From: Verrucomicrobiaceae bacterium UBA2429
GTDB taxonomy: Bacteria > Verrucomicrobiota > Verrucomicrobiia > Verrucomicrobiales > Verrucomicrobiaceae
Reading direction: 5' to 3'
DNA length: 64,000 nt
NCBI GenBank assembly: GCA_002343505.1
Contig: DDQZ01000038.1
Coordinates: 719-64,718 of the forward strand
Of this stretch, positions 23,268 to 32,937 are shown one piece after another. A program made the position numbers and the translations under genes. Position 1 is the stretch's first letter, and the number at the start of each line of letters is the position of its first letter. The notes under the pieces are model-generated. The model ran no database searches. It was not told the origin of the DNA and saw only the letters and a program-made list of their open reading frames with translations.

Positions 23268-25055
23268 TCAAGAAGCCGCGTTCTTCTCCAGCCACTGCCG
23301 CAGCATGAAGACGCACCATTGCTGATACCAGGGCGCGCGCGGATCGCGGATGTCGGCGCGCGCCTGCTGGAAGGCGCCGCCCCAGTCGGCGGCCAGCCAT
23401 TTTTCATAGGGGAACAAAAAGCCGCGCTTGGGCTGCCCGGCCACCCAATCGGGGATCCCGGGCACGGCATCGAGCAGCAGTTGCTTGCCCGCGCGCAGTC
23501 GCAGGTCCGCGGGGATGCTGGCCACGCTTTCAAAAAGCGCGCGGTCCACCAGAGGCACGCGCAACTCCAACCCGTGCGCCATGCTCATCACATCGCTGTC
23601 TTTGAGCAGTTGGTTGCGCATGTAGAGGGTCATCTCCAGCAGGCTGACTTGATCGCGTTCATCCAATGTGTCCGCCGCGAGTGCTGGCTCAGGCGTGAGG
23701 CTGGCTTCGTCGCAGCCCGAGTAAAGGGCCGTCAAGCGGCGTGCCTGTGCCCGCGGGAAAATGCCGCGAAACACGCGCCATGCCTCAGTCATGCCGGGAC
23801 CGCGCTGGAGCAGGTCGCCCGCACGCCGCAGGTTCGCGCGTGGCATGGAGTGCTCCATCCAGCGACCGAGCGGGACTGAGCCTGGCAGCCTGCGCAGCCA
23901 GCTTGTGGCATGAGCAAGGCGCGGCACTTTTTCAAAGCTGGCGTAACCGCCGAAAATCTCGTCACCACCCAGACCCGAGAGCACCACTTTCATGCCCTGC
24001 GCGCGGGCGAAGCCGGACACCATGAAGGTGTTGAAGCCGTCAATGCCCGGCTGGTCCATGTGCCTCAAAAAGCGCGGGAACGACTCCGCCATGCCCGCCG
24101 CGTTCAGCCGCAGCTCATGGTGACGCAGGCCCAGGTGCGCGGCGGTGCGCGCCGCCACGCTGGACTCGTCAAGCCGCGCGTCATCCACGCCGATGGAAAA
24201 GCTCTCCAGCCCCGCGCGCCCTTGCTCGCGGGCTAGTACAGCCAGCAGAGTCGAGTCCACACCACCGCTCAGAAACAGGCCCACAGGCACATCGCTGACG
24301 AAGTGATGATCCAGCGAGTCGAGAAGGGCGGCGCGTGTTTTTTCCGCAGCCTCCGCGGCGCTCATCGGCCCGGGGCTGAATACCGGACGCCAATGGCACT
24401 CCATGCGCGGCGCGCCCGCCTTCCAGATCATGGAATGGCCCGCCGGGAGCGCGCGCACCTCTTTGAGCAGGGTCGCAGGCTCGGCCACGCTGCCGCTTTC
24501 CAGGTAGCGCATCATGGCGGCGGCATCCAGCGAGCTGTCCGCCAGCCCGGCCGACTGAAGCGCGCGCACCTCCGAGGCAAAGGCGAGGCGGCCCGCCTGA
24601 TGCGAGTAGTAGAGCGGCTTGATGCCGAAGGGGTCGCGCGCCAGGAAGGCCGTCCGCTCCGCCTCGTCCCAGATGGCCAAGGCGAACATGCCGCGCAGAC
24701 ACCGGACCATTGGCGCGCCCTCGCGCTCATACAGCCGCAGCAGCACCTCGGTGTCCGAGCGCGTGCGGAACTCCGCGCCCGCACCCTCCAACTCCGCGCG
24801 CAGCTCGCGGAAGTTGTAGATCTCCCCGTTGAAGACGATGGCGAACCTGCCATCCGCCGTAATCATCGGCTGATGCCCGGCGGGGGAAAGGTCCAGCACA
24901 GCCAGGCGCGTGTGAGCCAGCCCGGCCATGCCGCACGGGGAAAGCCACTGCCCCTCGTCATCAGGTCCACGATGTCGCAGGGCCGCGCGCAGCTTCTCCA
25001 ATGCCGCCTTCATGGGCGCTGGCTCGCTCTGAAAAATACCGGCGATTCCACACAT
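23268..25055 (-). CDS. asnB: asparagine synthase (glutamine-hydrolysing)-like amidotransferase
   Basis: A 595-aa protein. The N-terminal GATase II domain starts MCGIAGIF with the catalytic Cys exposed after Met removal, and contains LRHRGPDDEGQW and VFNGEIYNFREL. The C-terminal synthetase domain has VGLFLSGGVDSTLLAVLA (SGGVDS ATP-pyrophosphatase loop) and VVLSGLGGDEIFGGYASF. Length and order are typical. AsnB paralogues in polysaccharide clusters are thought to amidate sugar acids or related groups rather than make free asparagine; that role is inferred here from context. Confidence 0.88.
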   Translation of the reverse strand: MCGIAGIFQSEPAPMKAALEKLRAALRHRGPDDEGQWLSPCGMAGLAHTRLAVLDLSPAGHQPMITADGRFAIVFNGEIYNFRELRAELEGAGAEFRTRSDTEVLLRLYEREGAPMVRCLRGMFALAIWDEAERTAFLARDPFGIKPLYYSHQAGRLAFASEVRALQSAGLADSSLDAAAMMRYLESGSVAEPATLLKEVRALPAGHSMIWKAGAPRMECHWRPVFSPGPMSAAEAAEKTRAALLDSLDHHFVSDVPVGLFLSGGVDSTLLAVLAREQGRAGLESFSIGVDDARLDESSVAARTAAHLGLRHHELRLNAAGMAESFPRFLRHMDQPGIDGFNTFMVSGFARAQGMKVVLSGLGGDEIFGGYASFEKVPRLAHATSWLRRLPGSVPLGRWMEHSMPRANLRRAGDLLQRGPGMTEAWRVFRGIFPRAQARRLTALYSGCDEASLTPEPALAADTLDERDQVSLLEMTLYMRNQLLKDSDVMSMAHGLELRVPLVDRALFESVASIPADLRLRAGKQLLLDAVPGIPDWVAGQPKRGFLFPYEKWLAADWGGAFQQARADIRDPRAPWYQQWCVFMLRQWLEKNAAS

Positions 25056-25061
25056 GAGTGA

Positions 25062-26198
25062 TCAACTCCAAATCTCGTCGAGGATGGCCTTCAAGCGTCC
25101 GCGAAAGGCCTCCGGGCCGAATTGCGCCACCACCTCTTCGTGCAATTTTGCCGGTTCAAAGAGCAGCCGGTTGGAATGCGTCCCCGACAGCAGACTGCGC
25201 AAGGCTTCCGTCAATTCCTCGCGGCTTTGCGGGTTCACCAGCACTCCCAGCCGGCCCTGATCCACCGCATCCGCCGAGCCGTCCGCATTGCCCGCCACCA
25301 CGGGTTTTCCGCAGGCGATGGCCTCCAGAAAGACGATGCCGAAGCCTTCGCCACGACTCGGCATCACAAACACATCACACAGGCGGTAATAATCGGCCAG
25401 CTCACTGTTGGGCACGAACCCGGCAAAGATCACCGCTTCCTCCAGACCGTGTTCTGCGACCCGGCGCTTCAATTCAGCGGCGTAGCCTCCGCGGCCCGCG
25501 ATGACATAGCGCAGTCCGGGGAATTCCTTTCGCAGCTCCGGCAGGCATTCAATGACCTCCTGGTGTCCTTTGTAACGCTCGGACTCCTCCAGTCGCGACA
25601 CAGTCAGCAGCACAGGCTGTTCTGCGTTTAACCCGTGGCGTTCCAGCAACGCCTCAGGTTTGGGACCGGGCTGGAAAGCACCGGTTTGAAATGTGTTGGG
25701 CAGCACAAACATGCGCGATCCTTCCATCCCAGGAAGCTTTGCCACCTGATCGCGCGTGAAGCGGCTCACCGAGATCACCGCGTCCGTCTTGCGCAGGGCG
25801 CGCAGCTTGGCGCCCGCGCGCAGATTCCATGCGTCAATGCCATGCAGCACCACGGCAGTCCGGCAGGCGCCGGGTTTGAGAAGATGCACGGCGGGCAGGA
25901 AGTTCACATGCGTGGAGAGCACCAGGCGGGGCCGCGTGAGCAGCGCGCGCAGGATGCCGGCCAGCGCGAAATGCAGTGTGCGCAAGACACCGGGAAATGC
26001 ACGCGAGGAAGACCAGGTGACCCTTTCTGAAAATAGCGGGTCGTCCTCACACGGCGCGTCATTCTTCACATGCACATGCAGCCGCGCCCCGGGATAGGCC
26101 GCCAGCAAAGCGCGCACCGCGTCGCGACTGAAAGCCTGTATGCCGCCGCTGCCCTGGCGGATGCCGGGAGCCCAGACGTGGATCAAGCGCGTGCTCAT
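25062..26198 (-). CDS. glycosyltransferase family 4
   Basis: A 378-aa GT-B enzyme. The N-terminal half has WAPGIRQGSGGIQAFSRDAV (glycine-rich acceptor loop), and the middle has AVVLHGIDAWNL and DAVISVSRFTRDQV. The donor half has LLTVSRLEESERYKGHQEVI (K in the KG loop), YVIAGRGGY and PSRGEGFGIVFLEAIACG (E-x7-E). The start overlaps the upstream GT2 stop by four bases, and its stop is six bases before asnB. Sugar specificity is unknown. Confidence 0.87.
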   Translation of the reverse strand: MSTRLIHVWAPGIRQGSGGIQAFSRDAVRALLAAYPGARLHVHVKNDAPCEDDPLFSERVTWSSSRAFPGVLRTLHFALAGILRALLTRPRLVLSTHVNFLPAVHLLKPGACRTAVVLHGIDAWNLRAGAKLRALRKTDAVISVSRFTRDQVAKLPGMEGSRMFVLPNTFQTGAFQPGPKPEALLERHGLNAEQPVLLTVSRLEESERYKGHQEVIECLPELRKEFPGLRYVIAGRGGYAAELKRRVAEHGLEEAVIFAGFVPNSELADYYRLCDVFVMPSRGEGFGIVFLEAIACGKPVVAGNADGSADAVDQGRLGVLVNPQSREELTEALRSLLSGTHSNRLLFEPAKLHEEVVAQFGPEAFRGRLKAILDEIWS

Positions 26199-27142
26199 GA
26201 CGCAGGACCGGCATCCCGCCCCTCACCCATGGTCCGGGTGTGGTTCCTGGCTGCTCCTTCCACAAACCCATGCGGCAGCGAATTCGCACCCTGCAAATCT
26301 TGATGGGCGCGCCGAAGCCGGAGCCAGGAAAGCAGCGCCCGCGCGGATACGCGCCCCGTGTGTCCGCCATAAGCAAGCAGATGCGCCGGAGTCATTTGCA
26401 GGCCGCGCCACACCGCTCCGGCTTGGCCATGCGCGAGCATCCAGCGGATCTTGGACAGTACCTGGGCCATCCCCACCGGCCAGAGCCACACAGGATAACG
26501 CAGCCAGGGCAGCAGCACGGTGTTCGCCAGCACCACCGCGCCCACCATGCGCTCGTCGCGGGCACGATCCAGCGGCGGCTCATGATTCACCCGCAGCAGG
26601 GGATCATGAATCATTCGGCCGCCGAGCGAGTGCAGCCTCAGGCTCATGTCCACCTCCTCCATGCCGTAGGCGATAGGCAGCGGCACGAAGCCCCGCGTGC
26701 GGGCGAACCAGCGTTTGTTGAAGACGCAGCCGCAACCGGAGAACACGGAGATGCGCTGAATCACCAGCCGAGCCCACTCCGGGGCGTGACTCGCGGCGCT
26801 AAGAACGGCGGCATCAGGAAATGCGCGGATCAGCTCCGACACACGCGCGAAGTAGTCCCGATGCGCCGGGTAGGAGTCGTCGTCAAAATTCGCCACCCAG
26901 TCATGCGCGGCCTCGGTGATGAGGTCGTTGCGCGAGCCGCCAGGGCCGAGCCGCTTTTCGGAAAGCATGCAGCGCACGCCAGGAAACCGGGCCTTGATCT
27001 CCGCGTGCAGCGCGGCATTGCCGCCGTCCACATGCACCAGGATCTCCGCCGGGGCCGGGTCGCAGGCCAGCAGCCGCTCCAGCGTGCGGCTGACCATGTC
27101 AAGCCGCTCATGCGTCGGCACAATGGCGGTGATCCGCGTCAT
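26195..27142 (-). CDS. glycosyltransferase family 2
   Basis: A 315-aa GT-A enzyme from ATG 27142; ATG 27154 is equally open and adds four residues. It has ITAIVPTHERLDMVSRTL, LVHVDGGN, WVANFDDDSYPAH (metal-binding D-x-D) and AYGMEEVDMSLRL (the ED-type catalytic region, typical of rhamnosyl-type GT2 enzymes). The C-terminus is helical with a short hydrophobic segment near VLANTVLLPWLRYPVWLW. It is tightly packed with the polymerase gene upstream and the GT4 gene downstream. Confidence 0.82.
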   Translation of the reverse strand: MTRITAIVPTHERLDMVSRTLERLLACDPAPAEILVHVDGGNAALHAEIKARFPGVRCMLSEKRLGPGGSRNDLITEAAHDWVANFDDDSYPAHRDYFARVSELIRAFPDAAVLSAASHAPEWARLVIQRISVFSGCGCVFNKRWFARTRGFVPLPIAYGMEEVDMSLRLHSLGGRMIHDPLLRVNHEPPLDRARDERMVGAVVLANTVLLPWLRYPVWLWPVGMAQVLSKIRWMLAHGQAGAVWRGLQMTPAHLLAYGGHTGRVSARALLSWLRLRRAHQDLQGANSLPHGFVEGAARNHTRTMGEGRDAGPAS

Positions 27143-27155
27143 TTCACAGAGCATG

Positions 27156-28607
27156 TCAGCCGTGCGCGGGCTGCCTGACGGGCGGCCCGGCTCTTTGCGG
27201 CCTGCGGTGCCGCAGCATCACCAAAGGCTCCAGGGCTGGCAGCATGGCCAGGCCATAGAGGGCAAAGAGCAGGATGTTGGCGGTATGGTTGATCACCACC
27301 TGCATCGTCAGGTAAGGGAACGAAATCAGAAAGGCCGCCAGGGCGAAAGACTTCTGCACGGACGTGCGCGCCAGAGTGTAGCTCCGCCAGCACAGCCAGA
27401 CCAGCAGCAGCCGCACCGAATACCAGGCCACAAAGCCAAAGACACCGACATCCATCCACACCTGTCCAGGCTCCGCCTCGACACCCACCGGCTGTACCGC
27501 GGGGCCCGCGATGCCAAGGAAGTTCTTGAGACTTCCGACCGCTGGATGCGTCAAACCCAGGCCGTAGCCATACAGTCCCGCTTTCTCGAACGCGAAGGCC
27601 AGCGCCTCGGCGGTGTGACCGATGGTGCGCTCGTAGATCGTGTCACCCGTGAACCGCGCCCTGAACGACATGTAGAAGAACGCCTCGTAAAACCAGTAGC
27701 TGATGACAAGGCCGCCCACGCCGAGCGAGGTGATGAGAATGGTGCGGATCGGCGTTCCCTGCCCGATCCTTCCCGCAAACGCCGGCAGTGCCATGCCAGC
27801 AATGATGAAAGCCGCCGTGTACAAGCCGGAGCGCGAGCCGCTCATCAGGCTGTTCACCGCCAGCAGCGGCAGCACCACCCAGGCGATCAGCCATTTCCAC
27901 CGTGTCTCCCTCACCGTCAGCATGACCAGGCACAGAGTCACAAAGAAGATGATGAAAGTCGCATGTCCGGTGATGTAGGAAAAGGTGCCGGTGATGCGCG
28001 CGCGGTCCCCCATGCCAAAGCCAAAGCCGACCGCGCCCCCCTCGGACCCCTCGCGGTGCGCATAAACTGTCAGAATGCTGTTCGGCCCGGCCTGCCACTG
28101 CAACAGACCGAGCACGCAGATCGGCAGCGCCAGCAGGACGAACCAAGTCATGTGCCGCACCAGTTCGTCCTCGGTGCGGAAGAGGTAGGGCATCATGAAA
28201 ACCAGCGGCAGGTAGAAGAAGTACACTTTCAGCCCGAACAGGCTCAGGAAGATGGAGTTGATGTTCGGGTTCACAGCCCCCAGTCCGACGATGCCGCAGA
28301 GCAGCAAAATCACTCCCGTCGGAATTCTCAACCGGTGCGACCGCACATCAAGGTCCGGCGCCAGGAAAAATTTCACATACGCGCCAAACAGAAACACATC
28401 CTTGAGGAAATACACCAGCTCCTGCCCCTGGGGGAAGGCCCATTTGCGCAGCGCGCCCTCGATCAGCGCCACCACCAGCGCCGCTTTCACCGCCGCCCGC
28501 CAGTGATAAAAACTCCAGGCCACCAACACCAGCGCGCCCGCCGCCCCCACGCCCAGCAGGGTGGTCTTCGACAGGCTCACGGCGAGAAAAATGTCAGGGG
28601 TGCTCAT
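27156..28607 (-). CDS. O-antigen ligase/polymerase-like membrane protein (Wzy-type)
   Basis: A 483-aa protein with about eleven or twelve membrane helices. A large loop with GDRARITGTFSYITGHATF and NSLMSGSRSGLYTAAF matches the pattern of O-antigen polymerases and WaaL-type ligases (Arg-containing periplasmic loops, R/GSRxG-like motif). In a Wzx/Wzy pathway it would join repeat units on the periplasmic face. Polymerase and ligase cannot be told apart from sequence alone; position among transferases and a flippase favours polymerase. Confidence 0.75.
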   Translation of the reverse strand: MSTPDIFLAVSLSKTTLLGVGAAGALVLVAWSFYHWRAAVKAALVVALIEGALRKWAFPQGQELVYFLKDVFLFGAYVKFFLAPDLDVRSHRLRIPTGVILLLCGIVGLGAVNPNINSIFLSLFGLKVYFFYLPLVFMMPYLFRTEDELVRHMTWFVLLALPICVLGLLQWQAGPNSILTVYAHREGSEGGAVGFGFGMGDRARITGTFSYITGHATFIIFFVTLCLVMLTVRETRWKWLIAWVVLPLLAVNSLMSGSRSGLYTAAFIIAGMALPAFAGRIGQGTPIRTILITSLGVGGLVISYWFYEAFFYMSFRARFTGDTIYERTIGHTAEALAFAFEKAGLYGYGLGLTHPAVGSLKNFLGIAGPAVQPVGVEAEPGQVWMDVGVFGFVAWYSVRLLLVWLCWRSYTLARTSVQKSFALAAFLISFPYLTMQVVINHTANILLFALYGLAMLPALEPLVMLRHRRPQRAGPPVRQPAHG

Positions 28608-28614
28608 GCTGAAA

Positions 28615-29484
28615 TCAGTCTTGGACGGATGAAGCGGAAGCCTCCGGGTGCAATGCGATCATTCGGAGATTGAACCCGCGTTCGCGCGCTGAATTCAGGC
28701 TCAACGGCTGCTCCCGGACATCCAGCCAGATGCTGTGGCCAGACTCTTGAAGCAGGCGCAACACCGCTTCCGGTTCGCCGCCGCGCGCGCGGATGAGGTC
28801 GCCATGCAGCTCCAGAAAAATCCGTGGTTTGTATCTCGCCAGTACCTCCCTCGCGCCGCGCAGGACCTCCAGTTCATAACCCTCCACATCCACCTTCAGA
28901 TGCGTCGGCGCGAAGCCATGCCGCTCCGCCATTTGATCCACCGTCACCTGCTCCACCGTCACGCAGTCCGCGCGCTGCTCCCGGGGCACCACGAAGTAAT
29001 CCGCCCCGCCCGCGCCGGTGGTCAGCATGGAAAGCGTGCCCGGCTTGTCGCCGCAAGCCGCGTTTACCAGCGTTACACTGCCGCAAGCGTTGTTGAACGC
29101 CAGATTGTCCTTCAGCACACGCGCCGCCGCGTCGGAAGCCTCAATGTCCAGGCAGCGCGCCTCCGGCCCGCCAAAATGCAGAGCGGCCAGTGTGAAAACG
29201 CCCCAATGCGCGCCCACATCCATGAAACGCATCCCCGGTTCGCAGAGATGGGTGAAGGACAGCAACTCCTGCCGCTGCTCGGCATCCTGCTCGAAGGCCC
29301 GGAACTCCTCCACGCACATCGGATGGCAGCGCAGATTCCAGCCTGGCACAAGTTCCAATCCCCCACTGACGCCCGTTAGCCGGCGCAGCTTGTTCAGGGC
29401 GCGTCGCAGGCTCGTGCCCGGTCTTCTCAACGAATTGCGCAGACATCGGGGCACCCAGCGGCGAATCCATTCTTGAGCGTTCAT
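28615..29484 (-). CDS. FkbM-family methyltransferase
   Basis: A 289-aa SAM methyltransferase with MRFMDVGAHWGVFTLAALHF (SAM loop), ARCLDIEASDAAARVLKDN, and HLKVDVEGYELEVLRGARE (FkbM signature). The N-terminus has a basic helical region (IRRWVPRCLRNSLRRPG) that could touch the membrane. Its ATG overlaps the upstream GT4 stop by four bases, so it is probably coupled to that transferase and modifies the sugar it adds. Confidence 0.85.
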   Translation of the reverse strand: MNAQEWIRRWVPRCLRNSLRRPGTSLRRALNKLRRLTGVSGGLELVPGWNLRCHPMCVEEFRAFEQDAEQRQELLSFTHLCEPGMRFMDVGAHWGVFTLAALHFGGPEARCLDIEASDAAARVLKDNLAFNNACGSVTLVNAACGDKPGTLSMLTTGAGGADYFVVPREQRADCVTVEQVTVDQMAERHGFAPTHLKVDVEGYELEVLRGAREVLARYKPRIFLELHGDLIRARGGEPEAVLRLLQESGHSIWLDVREQPLSLNSARERGFNLRMIALHPEASASSVQD

Positions 29485-30497
29485 GAGTTTAGGTGAGGGG
29501 TTGTCATCTCCAGCAGCATTCGTTCAAAGCTTGCCACAATGCGCGCCCGTTGATGTCTTTGCAGATGCTCACGGGCATCGGGCGCGTCCTGCTCCAGCGC
29601 AGTTTTCAAGCTGCGGGTCAAATCCTCCGCATTGCCGGATTCGAAGAGGATCCCGCAAGGCCCCGCCGCCTCCGGCAGCCCGCCGCCATTGGAGGCCACC
29701 ACCACGCAACCACTGGCCGAGCCCTCCAGGGCCACGATGCCGAACGGCTCCGCCCAGCGCGAGGGCACGACCAACACCCGGTGCGCGTTCATTTCCCGCG
29801 CCAGCGCCTCACCGCGCAGCGGGCCGGTGAAGCGCACCCGGTCCTGGATGCCCAGCTTTTCCGCCTGTGACTTCAAAGCCGGCTCCTCAGGGCCGGAGCC
29901 GGTGATCGTCGCTGAAACGTGCATGTGCTGCACTGCAAATCGGGCTGCCGCTTCAAGCAGAAGATCCGCGCCTTTGTCCGAGACGAGGCGCCCGACGAAA
30001 AGCAGGTCGCGGTCCCTCGCCACTTCGAGGCGCGGATGAAAAAGCGCGTCGTCATACGGGTTCGGGATCACGATGTGCGGCAGGCTGAGATCACGCCCGA
30101 TGGCCGCGCTGCATGTCACATTTACGGCAAGGCGGCAGGCCAGTCGTTTCAGCCGGGTCTGCCAGGTGAGCGGCGCGCCCCGCTCTTCACGCAGCCAGGT
30201 CTGATGACTCAGCAGCAGCGGACGGCGCGTGATGAGCCAGGGCAGCAAGCCCTTCAAACTGATCTGCGCATGAATGACGACATCCGCCCAGGCCATCCAG
30301 CGCGCCATTGCCTGGAAGCCTGCGCGGCGCACGACGCGGAAGGGGAAGGGCTCCGCCTCTCCAGCGGGCAGGTCGGACTGGCAGAGCACGACCACCTCAT
30401 GCCCTCTCTCATGCAGGCCACCCGCCAGCATCGCTGCAAATGCCTCCAGCCCGCCAATCATCGGATGGAAGGCGGGCGAATGGATGACGACTTTCAT
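29481..30497 (-). CDS. glycosyltransferase family 4
   Basis: A 338-aa GT-B enzyme, complete but short for the family. It has SPAFHPMIGGLEAFAAMLA at the N-terminus, LLFVGRLVSDKGADLLLEAA (KG loop), ATITGSGPEE, and PSRWAEPFGIVALEGSASG (E-x7-E). Four-base overlaps on both sides (30494-30497 and 29481-29484) tie it to the GT-like gene upstream and the FkbM gene downstream. The donor is unknown. Confidence 0.86.
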   Translation of the reverse strand: MKVVIHSPAFHPMIGGLEAFAAMLAGGLHERGHEVVVLCQSDLPAGEAEPFPFRVVRRAGFQAMARWMAWADVVIHAQISLKGLLPWLITRRPLLLSHQTWLREERGAPLTWQTRLKRLACRLAVNVTCSAAIGRDLSLPHIVIPNPYDDALFHPRLEVARDRDLLFVGRLVSDKGADLLLEAAARFAVQHMHVSATITGSGPEEPALKSQAEKLGIQDRVRFTGPLRGEALAREMNAHRVLVVPSRWAEPFGIVALEGSASGCVVVASNGGGLPEAAGPCGILFESGNAEDLTRSLKTALEQDAPDAREHLQRHQRARIVASFERMLLEMTTPHLNS

Positions 30498-31501
30498 GCG
30501 GTTGCCACCCTCACATATTCACGCGCTGTCATCTCCAGCGAGTGCGGGGCATACCACTCGCGCAGTCTGTTCTGCACGCCTTCGAGATCATGAGTGGATT
30601 TCAAATCAGCAGTGGATAAAAAATGTCGCCCCTCCGTAAGCCCTTCCGAGATCACACCATGCCCCTGCGTCAGCACAGGCACCACGCCATGCGCCGCATA
30701 GGCCGCGAGCACGCCGGACTTGCCGAGATAGTCCGGGTTGTAATCCAGGATGCCGCAGCGTGACGAGCGCAGTTCCTCCGCCATCGCCGCAGGCTCCAGC
30801 ACACCAGTTTGCCTCACGACAAAGCGCGCGCGGATGCTTTCTGGCACAGTGATTGGATGACTCACCATCACCAGTTCGGAAAGGCTGAGCTGGTTCATGG
30901 CGGCCTCCACCTGAAGCCAGAAATCCGGCCTTCGAGCCGGGCCGCCGCCGAACGCCATCAGACGCGCCGGGCGCGCCATGGGCAGCTTGGGCGCGGCATC
31001 CTCGCCGAAATTGGAGAACACCGGCAGCGCGCTGACATCCGCGTTTTTTGTTAGGTGCTTGCGCAGCCACACGGCGGAATCACGGCGGTTCGTCACAGCC
31101 GCATCACTCAGCCGGGCCAGTCCCGCCGCCGCATGCCGCTGCAGCATGGAAAACCAAAACGCGCTCGTCCACGGCGCGCCGCCCGCGAAGAGCTCGTGAA
31201 ACATCGTCACCAGACGCGTCTGCGGACGCTCGCGGCGCATCTCCCGCATGGACCGCAGCAGGCCCAGCGGCGCGCCGCGTTTCGCATAGCCATAGCCCGA
31301 GTAGTGCAGGACCCAAATCATGTTATCGGTGCTTTCTCGGGAAGCCGCGAGCATGACTTCCCGCCAGTCCGCCTCAGATTTGAAAGGCACCAAAGCCGAG
31401 CCCATCCCGCGCGTCTGGAATGCCCCCGAAAGGCAGCGCGCATAATCCGCCACACCGCACACGGGTGGCGGCTGTCGCGGGATGAGATGGAGCCAGCGCA
31501 T
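30494..31501 (-). CDS. glycosyltransferase-like protein
   Basis: A 335-aa protein from ATG 31501 (MRWLHLIPRQPPPVCGVADY); the upstream open frame belongs to another strand/frame. GVADYARCL is the acceptor-side start typical of GT-B enzymes, and LMAFGGGPARR, LELVMVSHP-type strands and YLGKSGVLAAYAAHGVVPVL sit where the donor domain should be. The canonical E-x7-E is not obvious; the SGVLAAYAAHG element may replace it. It overlaps the GT4 gene downstream. I am confident it is a transferase-like fold but not of its family. Confidence 0.65.
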   Translation of the reverse strand: MRWLHLIPRQPPPVCGVADYARCLSGAFQTRGMGSALVPFKSEADWREVMLAASRESTDNMIWVLHYSGYGYAKRGAPLGLLRSMREMRRERPQTRLVTMFHELFAGGAPWTSAFWFSMLQRHAAAGLARLSDAAVTNRRDSAVWLRKHLTKNADVSALPVFSNFGEDAAPKLPMARPARLMAFGGGPARRPDFWLQVEAAMNQLSLSELVMVSHPITVPESIRARFVVRQTGVLEPAAMAEELRSSRCGILDYNPDYLGKSGVLAAYAAHGVVPVLTQGHGVISEGLTEGRHFLSTADLKSTHDLEGVQNRLREWYAPHSLEMTAREYVRVATA

Positions 31502-31580
31502 GGTGATTGAAGTGGAAGCAGCGTCCCACTGCTTACGCATGGAGTCAAAACCGAGGGCACTCATCCAGCACACATTGCCC

Positions 31581-32828
31581 TCACGCTCCGCCTCCCTCCA
31601 GCAAGCGCCGGAAAAACCTGCCCGCCTCCCGCCGGTAACGTTCCGGGGTGAACTGCGCCGCAAACTCCCGCCCGCGGCGCCCCTGCTCCAGCACTCGCTC
31701 CGGCCTCTCGGCATAAGCCGCGATCTTTGCCGCCAGGTCCTCCGCATCCATTGGACGCACGCGCCAGCCGGCATCGGGCACGGGTGCGCCGCAGTTTTCA
31801 CTGATCAGGACCGGCGTGCCGCAGGCCATCGCCTCGAGCGCCACGAAACCGAAGGAATCCGCCACCGAGGAGAGCACAAAAAGATCGTGCTCCGCATAGA
31901 GCCTGCGCAGTTCCGCCTTCGTCTGCGGCGGCAGCAGACGCACTCGGTCTTGATAAGACGCGAACTTTTCCTTCAAAGTCTCATCCACTCGTCCCACCAG
32001 TGTCAGATCCCACGAACCGCCGCCGAGATCGAAAGCGTCGAGCAAAAACGGGATGCCTTTGCGCAGCGTGATGGAACCCGCGAAGAGTACCTTCAGCTTG
32101 CCGTTCGACTCATGACGCTCCGTTTCCGGGAACCACAATACCGGGTCCACCCACAGCGGAATCTCCACCTGGCGCTCCGCAGGAAAGCCCGCCCGCTCAA
32201 AGCTGCGCCGGTGCATGGGGGAATAAACCATGCGCCAGTCCGCCAGATCATACTCGCGTCGCTTGCGCTCCGCCATCGCCGGATCATCACGCTCCACGGC
32301 TGCGGGCAGGCGCGCGCGTTCGCCCGCTTCCGCCATCACCTCGGCGAGCAGTCCCGGATGCAGTTGCGGGCAGTCCAGCACCTTCACCGCGCCGACTTTT
32401 TCCGCCGCTGCAAATCCCTGCAAAGCGCAGGTCTCTGTGCCCGCGAATACCCGCGTCGGATTCCGCGCAAACCGCTCGGCCGCCCAGCGGTCGAAGGCGT
32501 CATTCACCCCCAGCCAGTCCGCCGCCCGCGCGGGTGCCAGCTTGTCCCTCAGCACCTTCCACAAGGCAGGCCAGGGATGCTCCACCGTCCGCGCTGCATC
32601 CAGTCCGGGCAGTCCGCGGCTCGCCAACCTCGCGCGACCCATGATACCTGCCAAGCGTCCGCCCCACTTTCCTGGTGCGTCATGCAGCGAGCACAAAAAC
32701 TCCCGCAACACGCCCGCCTCCTGCGCCGCCAGCGCCAGTTGGAAAGCCTGATGCACCCCCGAATACGCCACCGTCACAGCATGGGGAACAGGCGTCCCGC
32801 CTGTTTGCCGTTGTTTTTCCAGCATCAC
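31581..32828 (-). CDS. glycosyltransferase family 4 (start uncertain)
   Basis: A 415-aa frame. The enzyme itself is clear: VTVAYSGVHQAFQLALAA, KVLFAGSITLRKGIPFLLDA, LTLVGRVDE, and SVADSFGFVALEAMACG (an E-x7-E variant with Asp first). The first 17 codons (MMLEKQRQTGGTPVPHA) come from a palindromic intergenic repeat at 32787-32805, so translation may instead start at GTG 32777 (398 aa). If the long form is made, the repeat has become coding sequence. The acceptor and donor sugars are unknown. Confidence 0.8.
   Translation of the reverse strand: MMLEKQRQTGGTPVPHAVTVAYSGVHQAFQLALAAQEAGVLREFLCSLHDAPGKWGGRLAGIMGRARLASRGLPGLDAARTVEHPWPALWKVLRDKLAPARAADWLGVNDAFDRWAAERFARNPTRVFAGTETCALQGFAAAEKVGAVKVLDCPQLHPGLLAEVMAEAGERARLPAAVERDDPAMAERKRREYDLADWRMVYSPMHRRSFERAGFPAERQVEIPLWVDPVLWFPETERHESNGKLKVLFAGSITLRKGIPFLLDAFDLGGGSWDLTLVGRVDETLKEKFASYQDRVRLLPPQTKAELRRLYAEHDLFVLSSVADSFGFVALEAMACGTPVLISENCGAPVPDAGWRVRPMDAEDLAAKIAAYAERPERVLEQGRRGREFAAQFTPERYRREAGRFFRRLLEGGGA
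32787..32805. repeat. palindromic repeat AACAGGCG-TCC-CGCCTGTT
   Basis: Perfect 8-bp arms around a 3-base centre. Read in one frame on the minus strand it gives QTGGTPVP, a peptide I know as a hallmark of a widespread Verrucomicrobiota/Planctomycetota intergenic repeat. Here it lies within the N-terminal part of a glycosyltransferase frame. Confidence 0.65.
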
Positions 32829-32937
32829 GTCTATTCAGCGATCAAAGCTCGAAATTCGAATGGGTTTATGAGTGCCGATGAGTGTTCCATCAGTGGTTCA
32901 AAAATTCTCCCAGAGCGGCTGAAGCCTGGACACCAAC

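Noticed and set aside
26916..28673. 585-codon open frame on the plus strand
   Set aside because: It is antisense to the polymerase gene. The product is full of His, Gln and Arg with no hydrophobic core.
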